Shown here: positions 42,748 through 52,453 of the stretch, in pieces
Numbering within the stretch: position 1 is the stretch's first letter
Layout of the letters: each line of letters begins with the position of its first letter
Assembly (NCBI RefSeq): GCF_000518805.1
Contig: NZ_JAEH01000001.1
Coordinates: forward strand, 280,045-344,044
From: Shewanella waksmanii ATCC BAA-643
GTDB lineage: Bacteria > Pseudomonadota > Gammaproteobacteria > Enterobacterales > Shewanellaceae
Length of the DNA stretch: 64,000 nt
Reading direction: 5' to 3'
Position numbers and translations under genes: made by a program
The notes under the pieces: generated by a model
Seen by the model: only the letters and a program-made list of their open reading frames with translations
What the model was told of the DNA's origin: nothing
Database searches by the model: none

Positions 42748-43278
42748 ATGAAAAAATTAACCATGATGCTAGTTGGCCTTTGCTACCTATGGCTACCTTT
42801 GAGCGCTCACGCAACGGATTTAAAGGTGGGCGACAAAGCCCCTGACTTTCGCTTACAAGCCACAGACGGTCATTTTTACCAGTTGCAGGACTATTTAGGG
42901 AAACAGACCTTAGTGTTGGCTTGGTATCCAATGGCCAATACCCGTGGTTGTACGTTGGAGTGCCGCTCACTGGTTAAAGATGGCCACCTAATTCGGCAGT
43001 ACAATGCGGTATATATGATGGCTAGTGTTGATGACTTAGAAGATAACCAAGCCTTTGCTGAGCAAGAAAAAGCCGACTTCCCTATGCTCAGCGATCCGAG
43101 CAAAACGACCGCTAAAGCTTTCGATGTGCTCAACTTAGTCAGAGTTGCTAGCCGAGTTACTTTCTACATAGGTAAAGATGGCACCATTTTAAAAATTGAT
43201 GATGACATCAATCCAGAAACTGCAGCGCAAGATATTGCCGCCACGCTCGCTGAGCTTAACATCGACAAGGCAAGCTAA
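42748..43278 (+). CDS. Exported peroxiredoxin (AhpC/TSA, BCP-like)
   Basis: A 176-residue precursor with signal peptide to residue about 22 (SAHAT). The thioredoxin-fold core holds KVGDKAPDFRLQATDG and the active-site loop NTRGCTLEC, with the peroxidatic cysteine followed by a second Cys three residues later, close to BCP-type proteins. The usual TPGC is TRGC here. It would reduce peroxides in the periplasm with an unknown thiol donor. The start has AGGATC seven bases before. It follows the S41-like gene by 12 bases and ends with a strong terminator. Confidence 0.85.
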   Translation: MKKLTMMLVGLCYLWLPLSAHATDLKVGDKAPDFRLQATDGHFYQLQDYLGKQTLVLAWYPMANTRGCTLECRSLVKDGHLIRQYNAVYMMASVDDLEDNQAFAEQEKADFPMLSDPSKTTAKAFDVLNLVRVASRVTFYIGKDGTILKIDDDINPETAAQDIAATLAELNIDKAS

Positions 43279-43306
43279 CCGATAAGTAAACCAGCCAAGC
43301 GGTTGT

Positions 43307-43315
43307 CCCCCCCCC
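43307..43315 (+). repeat. Poly-C run of nine
   Basis: A homopolymer of nine C residues lies between the peroxiredoxin stop and its terminator. It is outside any gene, so it should not cause phase variation in a protein. Confidence 0.8.
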
Positions 43316-43318
43316 ATA

Positions 43319-43357
43319 GCCAGAATGGTTGTCTTCGCGACCATTCTGGCTTTGTTT
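43319..43357 (+). terminator. Terminator of the S41-like/peroxiredoxin unit
   Basis: GCCAGAATGGT (43319-43329) pairs with ACCATTCTGGC (43340-43350), followed by TTTGTTTT. Confidence 0.92.
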
Positions 43358-43423
43358 TACCGATGAAGTATCAGTCCCTAGCTGCTAATGCGTTCACAAT
43401 GAGCTTTTGCTCAGGTTTAGCTA

Positions 43424-43840
43424 CTATGCATCCAATCCTTCAAACGCTAAATCAAAAGCTTTGGCCATATCTTGAGTTTTTGGCCGACAGGTTTTCTGCT
43501 CTGCCCAGCGTTTATCGGTAGCCCGTATTGTCGCAGGATGAATAAACTCAACCGGCTGCGCCAGACAAGCTAATATCACTCCTTCAAGAATAAAAGTACC
43601 CGCCCCACCCGCACCTTGGCCAGTGGTAGCGCGGCGATTCACAATTAAAGCATTACTTCCAACGCTGCTAAGATATGCCTGCAGCGCATTAATGAACTCA
43701 GCAATATCTTGCTGAGTAGGATTTTTAGCAATGACAATCTTATTAACCTGACTTGCGACTAGATGACACTGCCCTCGTGTGCCAGACAAACTAACCAATC
43801 TCGCTTCGTTGGCCTTAAGTAGTACCCCAGTTGTAATCAT
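43424..43840 (-). CDS. DUF3010-family protein
   Basis: A 138-residue soluble protein with GGAGAG three bases before its start. The N-terminus (TTGVLLKANEARLVSLSG) and the later ILEGVILACLAQ fit the DUF3010 family of gammaproteobacteria, whose function is unknown. There is one Gly-rich loop (TTGQGAGGAGTF) that could bind a phosphate, but I see no Walker motif. It lies between terminators on both sides, so it is a single-gene unit. Confidence 0.82.
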   Translation of the reverse strand: MITTGVLLKANEARLVSLSGTRGQCHLVASQVNKIVIAKNPTQQDIAEFINALQAYLSSVGSNALIVNRRATTGQGAGGAGTFILEGVILACLAQPVEFIHPATIRATDKRWAEQKTCRPKTQDMAKAFDLAFEGLDA

Positions 43841-43856
43841 TATCTCTCCAAATAAA

Positions 43857-43895
43857 AAAGCCCTACCTCATATTCTTAATATGAATTAGGGCTTT
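43857..43895 (-). terminator. Terminator of the gene ending at 43912
   Basis: AAAGCCCTA (43857-43865) pairs with TAGGGCTTT (43887-43895), with an inner stem TCATATT/AATATGA. Read leftward it is followed by TTTTTTATTT. Confidence 0.9.
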
Positions 43896-43911
43896 GAAAA
43901 CCAGTCTTTGT

Positions 43912-45630
43912 TTACTGACTATTTGACTGCATCACCGAACCCATAACAATACCATGTTTATTGATGTCTAAGTCGAACTTGGCTGACATGTTGTAGTACT
44001 GGAAGTCTTGCAGTTCAGGTGGAATTGGCTCGCCACTCATTTCCAGCACAGTCATCAATGGCGCAAGTAAGCGTTGGTAGTCGGCGGTGATACTCAACAA
44101 ACCATTATTGTCGACCGCCCCTTTGCCAACTTGCTCTGCCACCTTAGCGCTCGCCTCGCCGGTATAAATCACCATATGTTGACCCTTAATCGCCAACTTA
44201 GCATCTAAGCCATAAGCAGCGGGGACTTGTAGCGCTTGATTGAGTGACACTGGCGTACCGTCGGTAGGCACCTGCAGGTTGGCCAGTTCAGGCACAAAAG
44301 GTTTCACCATGTTAAGCAACATCACCGGATCTTCAGCTGACAGCGTCATAATGGCATCTACCTGATCCATGGCAGGCTGATTAATATCATCATTAAGCTG
44401 ATAGTCAATCAGGCCAAAACTCATGCCTTTAACGCCATTAGCCATACCGGTAAACATGCCCAACATTGCCGGACTTTGTTGATTCATCTGCCACTGCATT
44501 TGTTGTAGTGGTTCACACTGATATTCTGGGTTTAGGAACTCGTTCCAAATCGTCGTCACAGCCGGAACGAACTCATTGACATTAATCCCCACGCCCATAG
44601 AGAAAGTACTGGCCTTAACATCTTGAGTAAAGCTAGGTAAATAACCCTTTAACTGACTCAACGCTCCCAGCATGGTCTGGTTATTACTCTCAATGATGGT
44701 GCTGAAGTTAAGTTTGGCTTGTTTAGCATCTATCTCGAGCTCGTTGTAGCCCATCACCGTGCGTGGCCAATTTTTAGCTATGGCACTTAAATCTTGGTGG
44801 CACTCATTCGAGCGAAGCTCATACAGAGGATCATCGCCGACAAGCTCAAACAGTTTAGTCATTTGACTGGCTAGTTGATTGCCATCTGTGGTGGTTAATG
44901 CAGTGACGAGCTGTTGGTGATCAATATAGCTTACCCCGGTTTTCATAAAACCATGGCGGTCATAAATCGCATCAATAATCCCAGAATCAACCACTGACTG
45001 TTGCGGTTTTACCAAACCCAGCGCCACATCTAACAAAGCAGGTTCGGCAAAGCTGGCTTCTAAGGTGATGGTCAACATCTTACCGTCAATGGCCACAACC
45101 ACATCCAGCTGTTCACTGTCAGTGGCCTCTGTTAAGCGATAGGCTCGGTACTCAATCTGTTGGCGTTGCTGCTTCATGTGGGTAACACCACTTTGCTGCT
45201 CGGCATTGTCCAGCACAGCCCAAATAGCCTGCGGATCGTCAAGTTCAACCTTAATCACTGGCAGAGCGCCCAGTGTATAAAAATAGCTACGGCCGCTCTC
45301 TCGTAACCCAAAGGTATCAATAAATGCCTGACCGCTCGCACTAGCCGCAGCATAGCTTTGCGTTAAACTCGCTAAAAACTGTGACATTGGCGCGGGATCG
45401 TCTGCCAACTCTTGCGCAAACGCTTTAACTGAGTGCAGCTGGCTCGAAGCCATAGTGTCGATATAGTCTTTAATGGGGAAAGCTGCGGTTTGCACTGCCA
45501 ACATCGGGGTGTCAGCGGGGATGTACCCTAATACGCTATCAGATTGCGTTGTTGCTCCGTCTTGCTGTGATATGACATAAGCCCCAGCGGCTAAAGCCAC
45601 TGCCGCCGCCCCAATTAACACCTTGTTCAT
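43912..45630 (-). CDS. Large membrane-anchored protein of unknown function, 572 residues
   Basis: The start at 45630 has AGGGAAG five bases upstream. One N-terminal hydrophobic segment (VLIGAAAVALAAGAYVIS) is followed by about 550 residues facing the periplasm. The sequence has repeated beta-rich stretches (SVLGYIPADTPMLAVQTAAFP, LDAKLAIKGQHMVIYTG) as in DUF3352-type proteins of bacteria, and only two internal cysteines (NECHQD, YQCEPL) that could make a disulfide. No enzyme motif is visible. A homologue set is probably conserved in Shewanella. The 5' side has no gene for about 700 bases and contains the structured element 45868-45991. Confidence 0.7.
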   Translation of the reverse strand: MNKVLIGAAAVALAAGAYVISQQDGATTQSDSVLGYIPADTPMLAVQTAAFPIKDYIDTMASSQLHSVKAFAQELADDPAPMSQFLASLTQSYAAASASGQAFIDTFGLRESGRSYFYTLGALPVIKVELDDPQAIWAVLDNAEQQSGVTHMKQQRQQIEYRAYRLTEATDSEQLDVVVAIDGKMLTITLEASFAEPALLDVALGLVKPQQSVVDSGIIDAIYDRHGFMKTGVSYIDHQQLVTALTTTDGNQLASQMTKLFELVGDDPLYELRSNECHQDLSAIAKNWPRTVMGYNELEIDAKQAKLNFSTIIESNNQTMLGALSQLKGYLPSFTQDVKASTFSMGVGINVNEFVPAVTTIWNEFLNPEYQCEPLQQMQWQMNQQSPAMLGMFTGMANGVKGMSFGLIDYQLNDDINQPAMDQVDAIMTLSAEDPVMLLNMVKPFVPELANLQVPTDGTPVSLNQALQVPAAYGLDAKLAIKGQHMVIYTGEASAKVAEQVGKGAVDNNGLLSITADYQRLLAPLMTVLEMSGEPIPPELQDFQYYNMSAKFDLDINKHGIVMGSVMQSNSQ

Positions 45631-45745
45631 GCACTCTTCCCTATATTGTTTCAATCAAAGCCGCTGCTTGACTCTTAAGCCAATATGGCTACTACGCACC
45701 TATATGTTAAGGAACGTTACAACATCAAGCAGTTACCATTAAATA

Positions 45746-45760
45746 ATACCAATCAGTATA
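45746..45760 (+). repeat. Lone terminal inverted repeat of the MITE-like element
   Basis: ATACCAATCAGTATA is identical to the ends of the three MITE copies, but the sequence beside it does not match the element interior. It may be an excision scar or the end of a related, shorter element. Confidence 0.75.
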
Positions 45761-45867
45761 ACTGTGGGCACTATACTACGACACCGACAAAATAAGCGCA
45801 CGTAAAAAACAAATTCGAGAGCAAAGAGGTGAATTAACAGTCAGAAAGGAAGCGAGTAATCGTCGGG

Positions 45868-45991
45868 CTCCTGGGTAGCGACACCGCACTACCCAGGAGA
45901 CAGAGGCTTTTGATTGTACAAGCGCTAGCAAGCCAATCAAATCGCAAGGCATCCACCTTGCTTTAGGTTTAACACTACCAACGCCTCTGTC
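45868..45991 (+). ncRNA. Candidate structured RNA element (hairpin plus multibranch fold)
   Basis: First hairpin: CTCCTGGGTAG (45868-45878) pairs with CTACCCAGGAG (45889-45899). Then an outer stem GACAGAGGC (45899-45907) pairs with GCCTCTGTC (45983-45991), nine base pairs, enclosing TTTGATTG/CAATCAAA (45909-45916 with 45934-45941) and GCAAGG/CCTTGC (45944-45949 with 45956-45961). All four stems are free of mismatches. There is no coding frame, and the region is between the cys operon terminator and the gene starting at 45630. Strand is not decided: every stem also forms on the other strand, where it could be a 5' leader of that gene. It is not a tRNA. Confidence 0.5.
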
Positions 45992-46264
45992 GACTAACCG
46001 TCATCTGGTATGCACCAGCGGAAGGTGACAAATTAGCTAAGCTCAAATTTAAGCTCAATACAGAATGGTAGCTTAAAACCATCTACGGGAACCTAAGACT
46101 ATAGATCAAAAACAGCCCTTGTGCATAACCCTGTGCAAAAAATTGTAAAACTATTTTCCAGCGCATTTCACCACAACAACAGCAAAACAGCAAACCACTG
46201 AATTAAAAGGAATTATCCAGTTAGCTTATGGGCGCATAACTGGTACATCAGTACTAGTTATGCC

Positions 46265-46295
46265 AATAAAAAAGCACTGAGTGAATCAGTGCTTT
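46265..46295 (-). terminator. Terminator of the cysJIH operon
   Basis: AAAGCACTGA (46271-46280) pairs with TCAGTGCTTT (46286-46295) around GTGAA. Read leftward, TTTTTTATT follows. Confidence 0.9.
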
Positions 46296-46337
46296 CGAGG
46301 TCGTTTTGTCTGCCTATTTTGCATAGTGCCTTGCGCA

Positions 46338-47090
46338 TTAAATATCAAAATGTAAACCACACTCGCGCTTCATACCATTGAAGCGGGTTTCCTCTTCACT
46401 CATACCCACTTCAAGTGGCTTGCTTGAATGAGTATCCCCAACTGAGACATAACCTTTCTCCCACAATGGGTGATAAGGTAAGTCATTATTGGTCAGGTAC
46501 TCATGCACCTGCTTATTGTTCCATTCGATAATAGGCAGCAGTTTATAGCGCCCACCCGTTATGGCAAGAATAGGTAAACCTTCTCGTGTGCTCGATTGAC
46601 TATGGCGCAAACCGGCAAACCAAGTCGTGACCTGTAACTCTTCTAGCGCTTGCTGCATGGGCAGCACTTTGTTCATGCGATTGTATTGCTCTAAACCGTC
46701 GAGCCCCTGTTCCCACAATCGACCAAAGCGCGACTCTTGCCAAGCACTGCTCATGTTAGAACGATATACTTTCAAGTTAAGCGATAAGCGCTCGGTCAGC
46801 TCATCAATAAACTGATAAGTTTCAGGGAATAAATACCCTGTATCGGTCAGAATCACCGGGATATCAGCCTGTGCTGTCGTCATCAAGTGCAGCATGACTG
46901 CCCCTTGAATACCAAAACTTGACGAAAGTGCATGGTTGCCAGGCAAATATTTCAGCCCCCATGCAACTCGCTGTTGTGGCGTTAATGCTGACAGGAACTC
47001 ATTAACCCTTTTAAGCTCAATATCCTGCTCAACTTTAGGCGCAGATAACAGCGCCTTAAGTTCGTCAGCAGTGATCACTGAATCATCCAT
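46338..47090 (-). CDS. cysH: Phosphoadenosine phosphosulfate reductase
   Basis: A 250-residue protein. The start at 47090 (AAGGATTTTC before it) overlaps the cysI stop by eight bases. Family marks: [14 protein letters not shown] (P-loop), [14 protein letters not shown], and the C-terminal ECGLH with the catalytic cysteine. The lack of the two CC pairs of APS reductases makes it a PAPS reductase. It reduces PAPS to sulfite with thioredoxin in the cytoplasm. It is the last gene of the cysJIH operon. Confidence 0.96.
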   Translation of the reverse strand: MDDSVITADELKALLSAPKVEQDIELKRVNEFLSALTPQQRVAWGLKYLPGNHALSSSFGIQGAVMLHLMTTAQADIPVILTDTGYLFPETYQFIDELTERLSLNLKVYRSNMSSAWQESRFGRLWEQGLDGLEQYNRMNKVLPMQQALEELQVTTWFAGLRHSQSSTREGLPILAITGGRYKLLPIIEWNNKQVHEYLTNNDLPYHPLWEKGYVSVGDTHSSKPLEVGMSEEETRFNGMKRECGLHFDI

Positions 47091-48780
47091 GAAAATCCTT
47101 AGCGGCATCGTTAACCGCCTTCACGACGCCAATGCGCACCGTAAAGTTACCAAATGTCTCGTCAGTTTCACGTTCAGCCACGTAACGAGCAAACAAGCTA
47201 CCAAGTTCAGACAAAATCTCTGCTTCTTGAATATTTTCTCGATATAACTTGTTCAATCTTGTGCCTTCGAAACTGGCGCCTAAATAAAGGTTATAACGGC
47301 CAGGCGCTTTACCCACCAAGCCAATTTCCGCTGCAAATGGTCGAGCACAACCGTTTGGACAACCTGTCATCCTGACCACAATCCCCTGGTCAATAAAGCC
47401 ATGCTTTTCCTGCAGCGCTTCAACTTTAGAAATAAAGTCTGGGAAATAACGTTCAGCTTCCGCCATGGCAAGCGCACAAGTCGGTAAAGCCACACAAGCA
47501 ATAGAGTGGCCACGTGTTTCAGAAATGAGCTTACCCATCAAACCATGGCTGCGTGCAATATCTTCAATCTGCTGCTTATCTTGCTCATCAACACTGGCAA
47601 TGATGATATTTTGATTCGAGGTCATTCTAAAATCACCTTTATGCACCAAGGCAATCTCTCGTAAACCCGTTTGTAATGGCTGTCCTGGCAGATCTTTAAT
47701 ACGGCCCCCCTCAATAAATAAAGTGAGGTGCCATTTATTATCAACGCCTTGGATCCAACCGTAGCGATCGCCACGATCACCAATAATCACATCACGTTTA
47801 GGCTCAAATTTAACGCCAGCTCGCTGCTCAACTTCCGCTTTAAATGCCTCAAAGCCATGTTTAACAATGGTGTACTTCAAACGTGATTGTTTACGATCTA
47901 CGCGGTTACCCCAGTCACGTTGTACTTTGAGCACAGCTTCAGCAAACTTAAGCGTGTCTTCGGCCTTAATAAAACCAAAGTCATCTGCAAGACGAGGGAA
48001 GGTTTCAACTTCGCCATGGGTAGAACCCATGCCACCGCCTGCAACCAAGTTAAAGCCAACTAGCTCGCCAGCTTCTGCTACAGCCACAAAACCTAAGTCA
48101 TTGGTGTAAACATCCACATCGTTATCAGGTGGTACAGCTACAGCCATTTTAAACTTACGTGGCAGGTAAGTTTTACCGTAAACAGGCTCTACCTCTGTAC
48201 CTTCACTAACCGCAACCTTGTCGTCACCCAACCAAATCTCAGCGTAGGCTTTAGTACGCGGTAAATAGTTGTCAGATAGCTTTTTGGCCCAATAATAAGC
48301 CTGTTGATGTAACTTTGATTCAACAGGGTTTGGATTACACATCACATTACGGTTTACGTCACCACACGCAGCAATTGAATCTAATGCTTCTTTATCCAAA
48401 TCTTGGATAAGCGTTTTAAGATTACGTTTTGGAATGCCGTGATACTGAAACGTTTGTCGCGTCGTCAAACGAATACTGTTAGAGCTGGTTAAGTTAGTGG
48501 CAATTTTGTCGACACCAAGCCATTGCTGCGGCGAGCAAACACCACCAGCAACACGGGCACGCAGCATGAAGCTATACAAAGGCTCCAGTTTTTGCTCTTT
48601 TCTTTCATTGCGTAAATCACGATCATCTTGTTGATAGAACCCGTGGAACTTGATCAACTGTTGATCGCCTTCGCTAAAAGAGCCTGTCAGAGAAGTATCT
48701 AGCCCTTCTTCAATACCGCCACGTAAATAATTACTGTCGGTTTTCAAATACTCATTTACAGATAACTTTTGCTCGCTCAT
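47083..48780 (-). CDS. cysI: Sulfite reductase (NADPH) hemoprotein beta-component
   Basis: A 565-residue protein (E. coli 570). The [4Fe-4S]-sirohaem ligand cysteines are in CVALPTC and CPNGC. The substrate-binding arginines are in [23 protein letters not shown] and the GMGSTHGE loop. It reduces sulfite to sulfide with six electrons supplied by CysJ. GAGG eight bases before the start is the ribosome site. It is 94 bases downstream of cysJ. Its sirohaem starts from the SUMT at 40132-40953. Confidence 0.97.
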   Translation of the reverse strand: MSEQKLSVNEYLKTDSNYLRGGIEEGLDTSLTGSFSEGDQQLIKFHGFYQQDDRDLRNERKEQKLEPLYSFMLRARVAGGVCSPQQWLGVDKIATNLTSSNSIRLTTRQTFQYHGIPKRNLKTLIQDLDKEALDSIAACGDVNRNVMCNPNPVESKLHQQAYYWAKKLSDNYLPRTKAYAEIWLGDDKVAVSEGTEVEPVYGKTYLPRKFKMAVAVPPDNDVDVYTNDLGFVAVAEAGELVGFNLVAGGGMGSTHGEVETFPRLADDFGFIKAEDTLKFAEAVLKVQRDWGNRVDRKQSRLKYTIVKHGFEAFKAEVEQRAGVKFEPKRDVIIGDRGDRYGWIQGVDNKWHLTLFIEGGRIKDLPGQPLQTGLREIALVHKGDFRMTSNQNIIIASVDEQDKQQIEDIARSHGLMGKLISETRGHSIACVALPTCALAMAEAERYFPDFISKVEALQEKHGFIDQGIVVRMTGCPNGCARPFAAEIGLVGKAPGRYNLYLGASFEGTRLNKLYRENIQEAEILSELGSLFARYVAERETDETFGNFTVRIGVVKAVNDAAKDFHG

Positions 48781-48874
48781 GGCTTATGCCTCACTCTCGC
48801 TTGTACCGACTGACATCCATACAAGGCTATTGTTTTATTGGTTTTGTTGTATTTAAACTGCAACGTCAAATGCG

Positions 48875-50659
48875 TTAATAGACGTCTTTCTGGTAGCGCT
48901 TGTCGCTACGTAGGGCTTCTAAAAATGCCTCAGCCTCTTCAGCACTTTTGCCACCATATTGGGCAATCACATCTAGTAGTGCTTGGTGCACATCTTTTGC
49001 CATGCGCTCAGCATCACCACAGATATAAATATGCGCTCCCGCCTCTATCCATTGCCACAAGGCCTCTCCACGCTCAGCAATACGGTGCTGTACATAGACC
49101 TTATGGGCTTGGTCTCGAGAGAAAGCGGAATCAAGACGACTTAAGGTGCCTTCTTTAAGGTACTGTTGCCATTCAGTTTGGTAGAGGAAATCTTGTTCGA
49201 AATGCGGGTTTCCAAAGAACAACCAACTATCGCTGGTAATGCCTTGTGCGCTGCGCTCCTGCAAGAAAGATCTAAATGGTGCCACACCGGTACCCGGGCC
49301 AATCATTATCACTGGCGTTTCTGGGTTTTCTGGCAAACGGAAGTGGTTATTAGGCTCCACATACACGTTAACCTCTGCACCTTCTTCACTTTCAGCCAAG
49401 AAACGGGATGCGCCGCCGTAACGCGCAACACCATCACGATCATTTTCAACCAAAGCCACAGTCAGGTGGACTTCTGATTCAACATCGCTCTGCGCTGAGG
49501 CAATGGAATACAGGCGCGGCGTAATTGGACGTAACAGCTCTATCAACTGGAAAGCAGTAATCGATACTGGGTAGCTTGCCACTAAATCAGCTAACTGATG
49601 ATTAAGCACAAATTGACGCAATTGTTCACGATCTTCAGCAAGAGCGGTGAGGCTTTCATCGCCGCTTAGTTGCGCCCAACCTTGAACTAAGGCGGGATGG
49701 ATCTGCGTGATTTCACGCTTGTTGATGAGCGCATCACGCAAGGTTAAGGTTTCATCTTTAATAGTAACGGTTTCTTCAGGGCCTAAACTTAACTTCGCAA
49801 GGATTTCATCAACCAGCACTTCGGCATTGTTAAACCACACCCCAAGTGCATCACCGGGTTGATAACTCAGTTCAGACTCGCCTAAATCGATTTCAACATG
49901 ACGAACATCGCGATCTGAATCACGACCCGTCAATTTCTGACTAACAAGTAGTTCTGCGGTATAGGGCTTTTGCTTGCTAAAAGCATTGCTTGATGCTGCT
50001 GCGCCAATAGACACCACATTGGTATTAGCGCTGCTTGCACTGATAAGGGGCTTAACAGCCTCAAGGACAGTTTGCTGCCACGCTTCTGCATCCGATTCAT
50101 AGTCAACATCGCATTCCACAATAGGTGCCAACGCTTTCGCACCGAGCGCCGATAATCGTTGGTCGAAGTCTTTACCTGTTTGGCAGAAAAACTCGTAGCT
50201 GGTATCGCCAAGAGCCAACACCGAATAATGTAGGTTATCCAGTTTTGGCGCCCGCTTTGATGCGAGGAATTTATGCAGCTCAATCGCATCGTCTGGGGCT
50301 TCGCCTTCTCCGTGGGTACTCACGACCGCCAATAACAGAGTTTCCTGCTTTAATTGGCGCACTTTGTAGTCAGCCATAGAAACTAAGTTAACCGCATAAC
50401 CTTGAGCCTGTGCTTTTTCCGCTAACTGCTGCGCGACACCGCGACCGTTACCCGTTTGGCTACCATACAAAATAGTCAGTGTTTGCTCTGGTGCACTCTC
50501 GGTTGCAGCAGCGCTGCCTCCAAGTTCTGCACTAGCAGATAGATAGCCACTCACCCATGCCAATTGAACGGCACTAAGTTCGGCGGTGAGTTGCTTAAGC
50601 TTGTCCACTTGTCCTTGTGACAGTGGTGAAGCCAGTGATGATAGCTCTTTTAACAACAT
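48875..50659 (-). CDS. cysJ: Sulfite reductase (NADPH) flavoprotein alpha-component
   Basis: A 594-residue protein (E. coli 599). The N-terminal flavodoxin domain holds ILYGSQTGNGRGVA and VVSTHGEGEAPD. The FAD part has RLYSIAS and RYGGASRFLA; the NADPH part has IMIGPGTGVAPFRSFLQER and the C-terminal KRYQKDVY. It passes NADPH electrons through FAD and FMN to CysI. It heads the cysJIH operon; no CysB site is identified with confidence in the 340 bases upstream. Confidence 0.97.
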   Translation of the reverse strand: MLLKELSSLASPLSQGQVDKLKQLTAELSAVQLAWVSGYLSASAELGGSAAATESAPEQTLTILYGSQTGNGRGVAQQLAEKAQAQGYAVNLVSMADYKVRQLKQETLLLAVVSTHGEGEAPDDAIELHKFLASKRAPKLDNLHYSVLALGDTSYEFFCQTGKDFDQRLSALGAKALAPIVECDVDYESDAEAWQQTVLEAVKPLISASSANTNVVSIGAAASSNAFSKQKPYTAELLVSQKLTGRDSDRDVRHVEIDLGESELSYQPGDALGVWFNNAEVLVDEILAKLSLGPEETVTIKDETLTLRDALINKREITQIHPALVQGWAQLSGDESLTALAEDREQLRQFVLNHQLADLVASYPVSITAFQLIELLRPITPRLYSIASAQSDVESEVHLTVALVENDRDGVARYGGASRFLAESEEGAEVNVYVEPNNHFRLPENPETPVIMIGPGTGVAPFRSFLQERSAQGITSDSWLFFGNPHFEQDFLYQTEWQQYLKEGTLSRLDSAFSRDQAHKVYVQHRIAERGEALWQWIEAGAHIYICGDAERMAKDVHQALLDVIAQYGGKSAEEAEAFLEALRSDKRYQKDVY

Positions 50660-50996
50660 GAGGACGGCCCTGTATCAGTTTAATGGAGCTAGCTTAGCGG
50701 TAACTGACGAAAGCAAAAAAGAATAAAATCTAATTTTTAATTCGTTTTTGGAATATGCAAAGGTGAATTATTGAGCTACAAAAGTGAGGGCGAAAGCCAA
50801 TTTTTATAAGAAATAGTGGTGTCTAGCACAAAACCGCAGTGAAAAAAATGTGGCCTAGTGCAAACTTTTTGCTCTGACCAGTGCAAAAAAGCGAATAATG
50901 AAAAATTCGCGCTTGTGTCTCAAGTTAGAGCCGCCACAATAATAACCCTACAAGATATTAATAACGACGTCTGTCCCTAACTAAGAGGTTTCCTCT
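50660..50996. other. Divergent cysJ-pntAA control region with an RBS-masking hairpin
   Basis: No gene. Just before pntAA, AGAGG (50984-50988), the likely ribosome site, can pair with CCTCT (50992-50996) around TTT. The start GTG follows at once. Promoters lie further upstream but no clear pair of hexamers was found. Confidence 0.5.
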
Positions 50997-52172
50997 GTGA
51001 AACTAGGTCTACTTAAAGAGAGCCAAGCTGGAGAAAAGCGCGTAGCGCTCATCCCTGCAAATGTGACTCGACTTATCAAAAAAAATCTCCAGATTCTGGT
51101 GGAATCGGGAGCTGGTCTTGCGGCTGGTTTTACCGATGATGAATACCAACAAGCTGGTGCCACTATCATCCCCCGTGAGCAAGTGCTTCGCGATGCGGAT
51201 ATCATCACAGTAGTAAACTGCAAAGGGACTCAATTCGACGAGCTAAAAACGGTCGTCAAACCTCAACAGTTTGTTATTGGCATGATGGACCCACTTGCCC
51301 AAGCGAGCAATATTGCCGAATTCGCCGAAACCGGGGCAACGGCTATCGCCCTAGAATTGGTACCGCGTATTACTCGCGCACAGAGCATGGATATTCTTTC
51401 ATCCATGGCGACAATTGCGGGTTACAAAGCCGTGTTACTGGCCGCTCACCAAGCGCCTCGCTTATTCCCTATGATGATGACTGCGGCGGGTACCCTAAAA
51501 CCTGCACGAGCGTTTATTATGGGTGTGGGCGTTGCGGGTCTTCAGGCTTGTGCAACCGCTAAACGTTTGGGCGCTGTGGTTGAAGCCTATGACATCCGCC
51601 CGGCTGCTAGAGAGCAAATCATCTCTGTGGGAGCTAAGCCGGTCGAACTCGATTTAGAAGCAGAAAACACCGAGACCAAAGGCGGTTATGCCGCTGAGCA
51701 AAGTGACGATTTCCTTAAACGTCAACAGCAAGCCATGGCCAATGTATTGGCTCAGCAAGATATCGTTATCACCACTGCCGCAATCCCAGGTCGCAAAGCA
51801 CCGATTCTGATCACCAAAGAGATGGTCGACGGGATGAAGCAAGGCACAATCATTGTTGATTTAGCCGCTGAAACTGGCGGTAACTGCGAATTGACTCAAC
51901 TTGATCAAGTTGTGGTACATAAAGGAGTGACCATTTTAGGCCCTTCAAATGTACCGGGTAGCGCGGCCACCCATGCCAGCCAGATGTACGGTACAAATAT
52001 TGAAAACCTACTTAAGCTGATGGTTAACGATGACGGTGATTTGGTGCTCGATTTTGAAGATGAGATCGTCCAAGACACCGTTGCGACATATCAAAAGCAA
52101 GTGACTAACGCGCGCTTACGAGAATTACTCGAGCTACCTGCGCTCAATGCTGACAACCAAGAGGCTTCATAA
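50997..52172 (+). CDS. pntAA: NAD(P) transhydrogenase, alpha subunit, soluble part
   Basis: A 391-residue protein holding the NAD(H)-binding domain I: MKLGLLKESQAGEKRVALIP start, PRITRAQSMDILSSMA and the Rossmann-type GVGVAGLQACATAKRLGA. Ends with the region that normally continues into membrane helices, but here the chain stops and a separate small gene follows. The complex uses the proton gradient to make NADPH from NADH. The start is GTG 50997. The stop overlaps the next start by one base (TAATG). Confidence 0.93.
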   Translation: MKLGLLKESQAGEKRVALIPANVTRLIKKNLQILVESGAGLAAGFTDDEYQQAGATIIPREQVLRDADIITVVNCKGTQFDELKTVVKPQQFVIGMMDPLAQASNIAEFAETGATAIALELVPRITRAQSMDILSSMATIAGYKAVLLAAHQAPRLFPMMMTAAGTLKPARAFIMGVGVAGLQACATAKRLGAVVEAYDIRPAAREQIISVGAKPVELDLEAENTETKGGYAAEQSDDFLKRQQQAMANVLAQQDIVITTAAIPGRKAPILITKEMVDGMKQGTIIVDLAAETGGNCELTQLDQVVVHKGVTILGPSNVPGSAATHASQMYGTNIENLLKLMVNDDGDLVLDFEDEIVQDTVATYQKQVTNARLRELLELPALNADNQEAS

Positions 52173-52447
52173 TGGAACTATTACTTCTGCTGACCCTATT
52201 TATGGTCGCTGTATTCTTGGGTGTCGAGCTCATTACTAAAGTGCCACCCACATTACATACTCCTTTGATGTCAGGCTCCAACGCCATTTCAGGAATTTCA
52301 CTCGTAGGCGCACTGCTTTCTGCAGGTTCAGGTGCCGGCTTGTGGGTCAATATCCTCGGTTTTATCGCAGTGGTGTTAGCCACAATCAATGTAGTGGGTG
52401 GTTACATGGTGACCAACCGCATGTTAGCCATGTTTAAAAGGAAATAA
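52172..52447 (+). CDS. pntAB: NAD(P) transhydrogenase, alpha subunit, membrane part
   Basis: A 91-residue protein with three hydrophobic segments (LLLTLFMVAVFLGVELI, ISGISLVGALLSAG, ILGFIAVVLATINVVGGYMV). These correspond to the C-terminal helices of E. coli PntA. The split of alpha into two genes is common in many bacteria. It would join PntB to form the proton channel. It starts within the stop codon of pntAA and ends six bases before pntB. Confidence 0.9.
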   Translation: MELLLLLTLFMVAVFLGVELITKVPPTLHTPLMSGSNAISGISLVGALLSAGSGAGLWVNILGFIAVVLATINVVGGYMVTNRMLAMFKRK

Positions 52448-52453
52448 AGCAGC

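Noticed and set aside
45899..45991. tRNA-like cloverleaf
   Set aside because: The closing stem is nine base pairs, there is no TpsiC arm, anticodon loop or CCA end, so it is not a tRNA; kept only as an unidentified structure.
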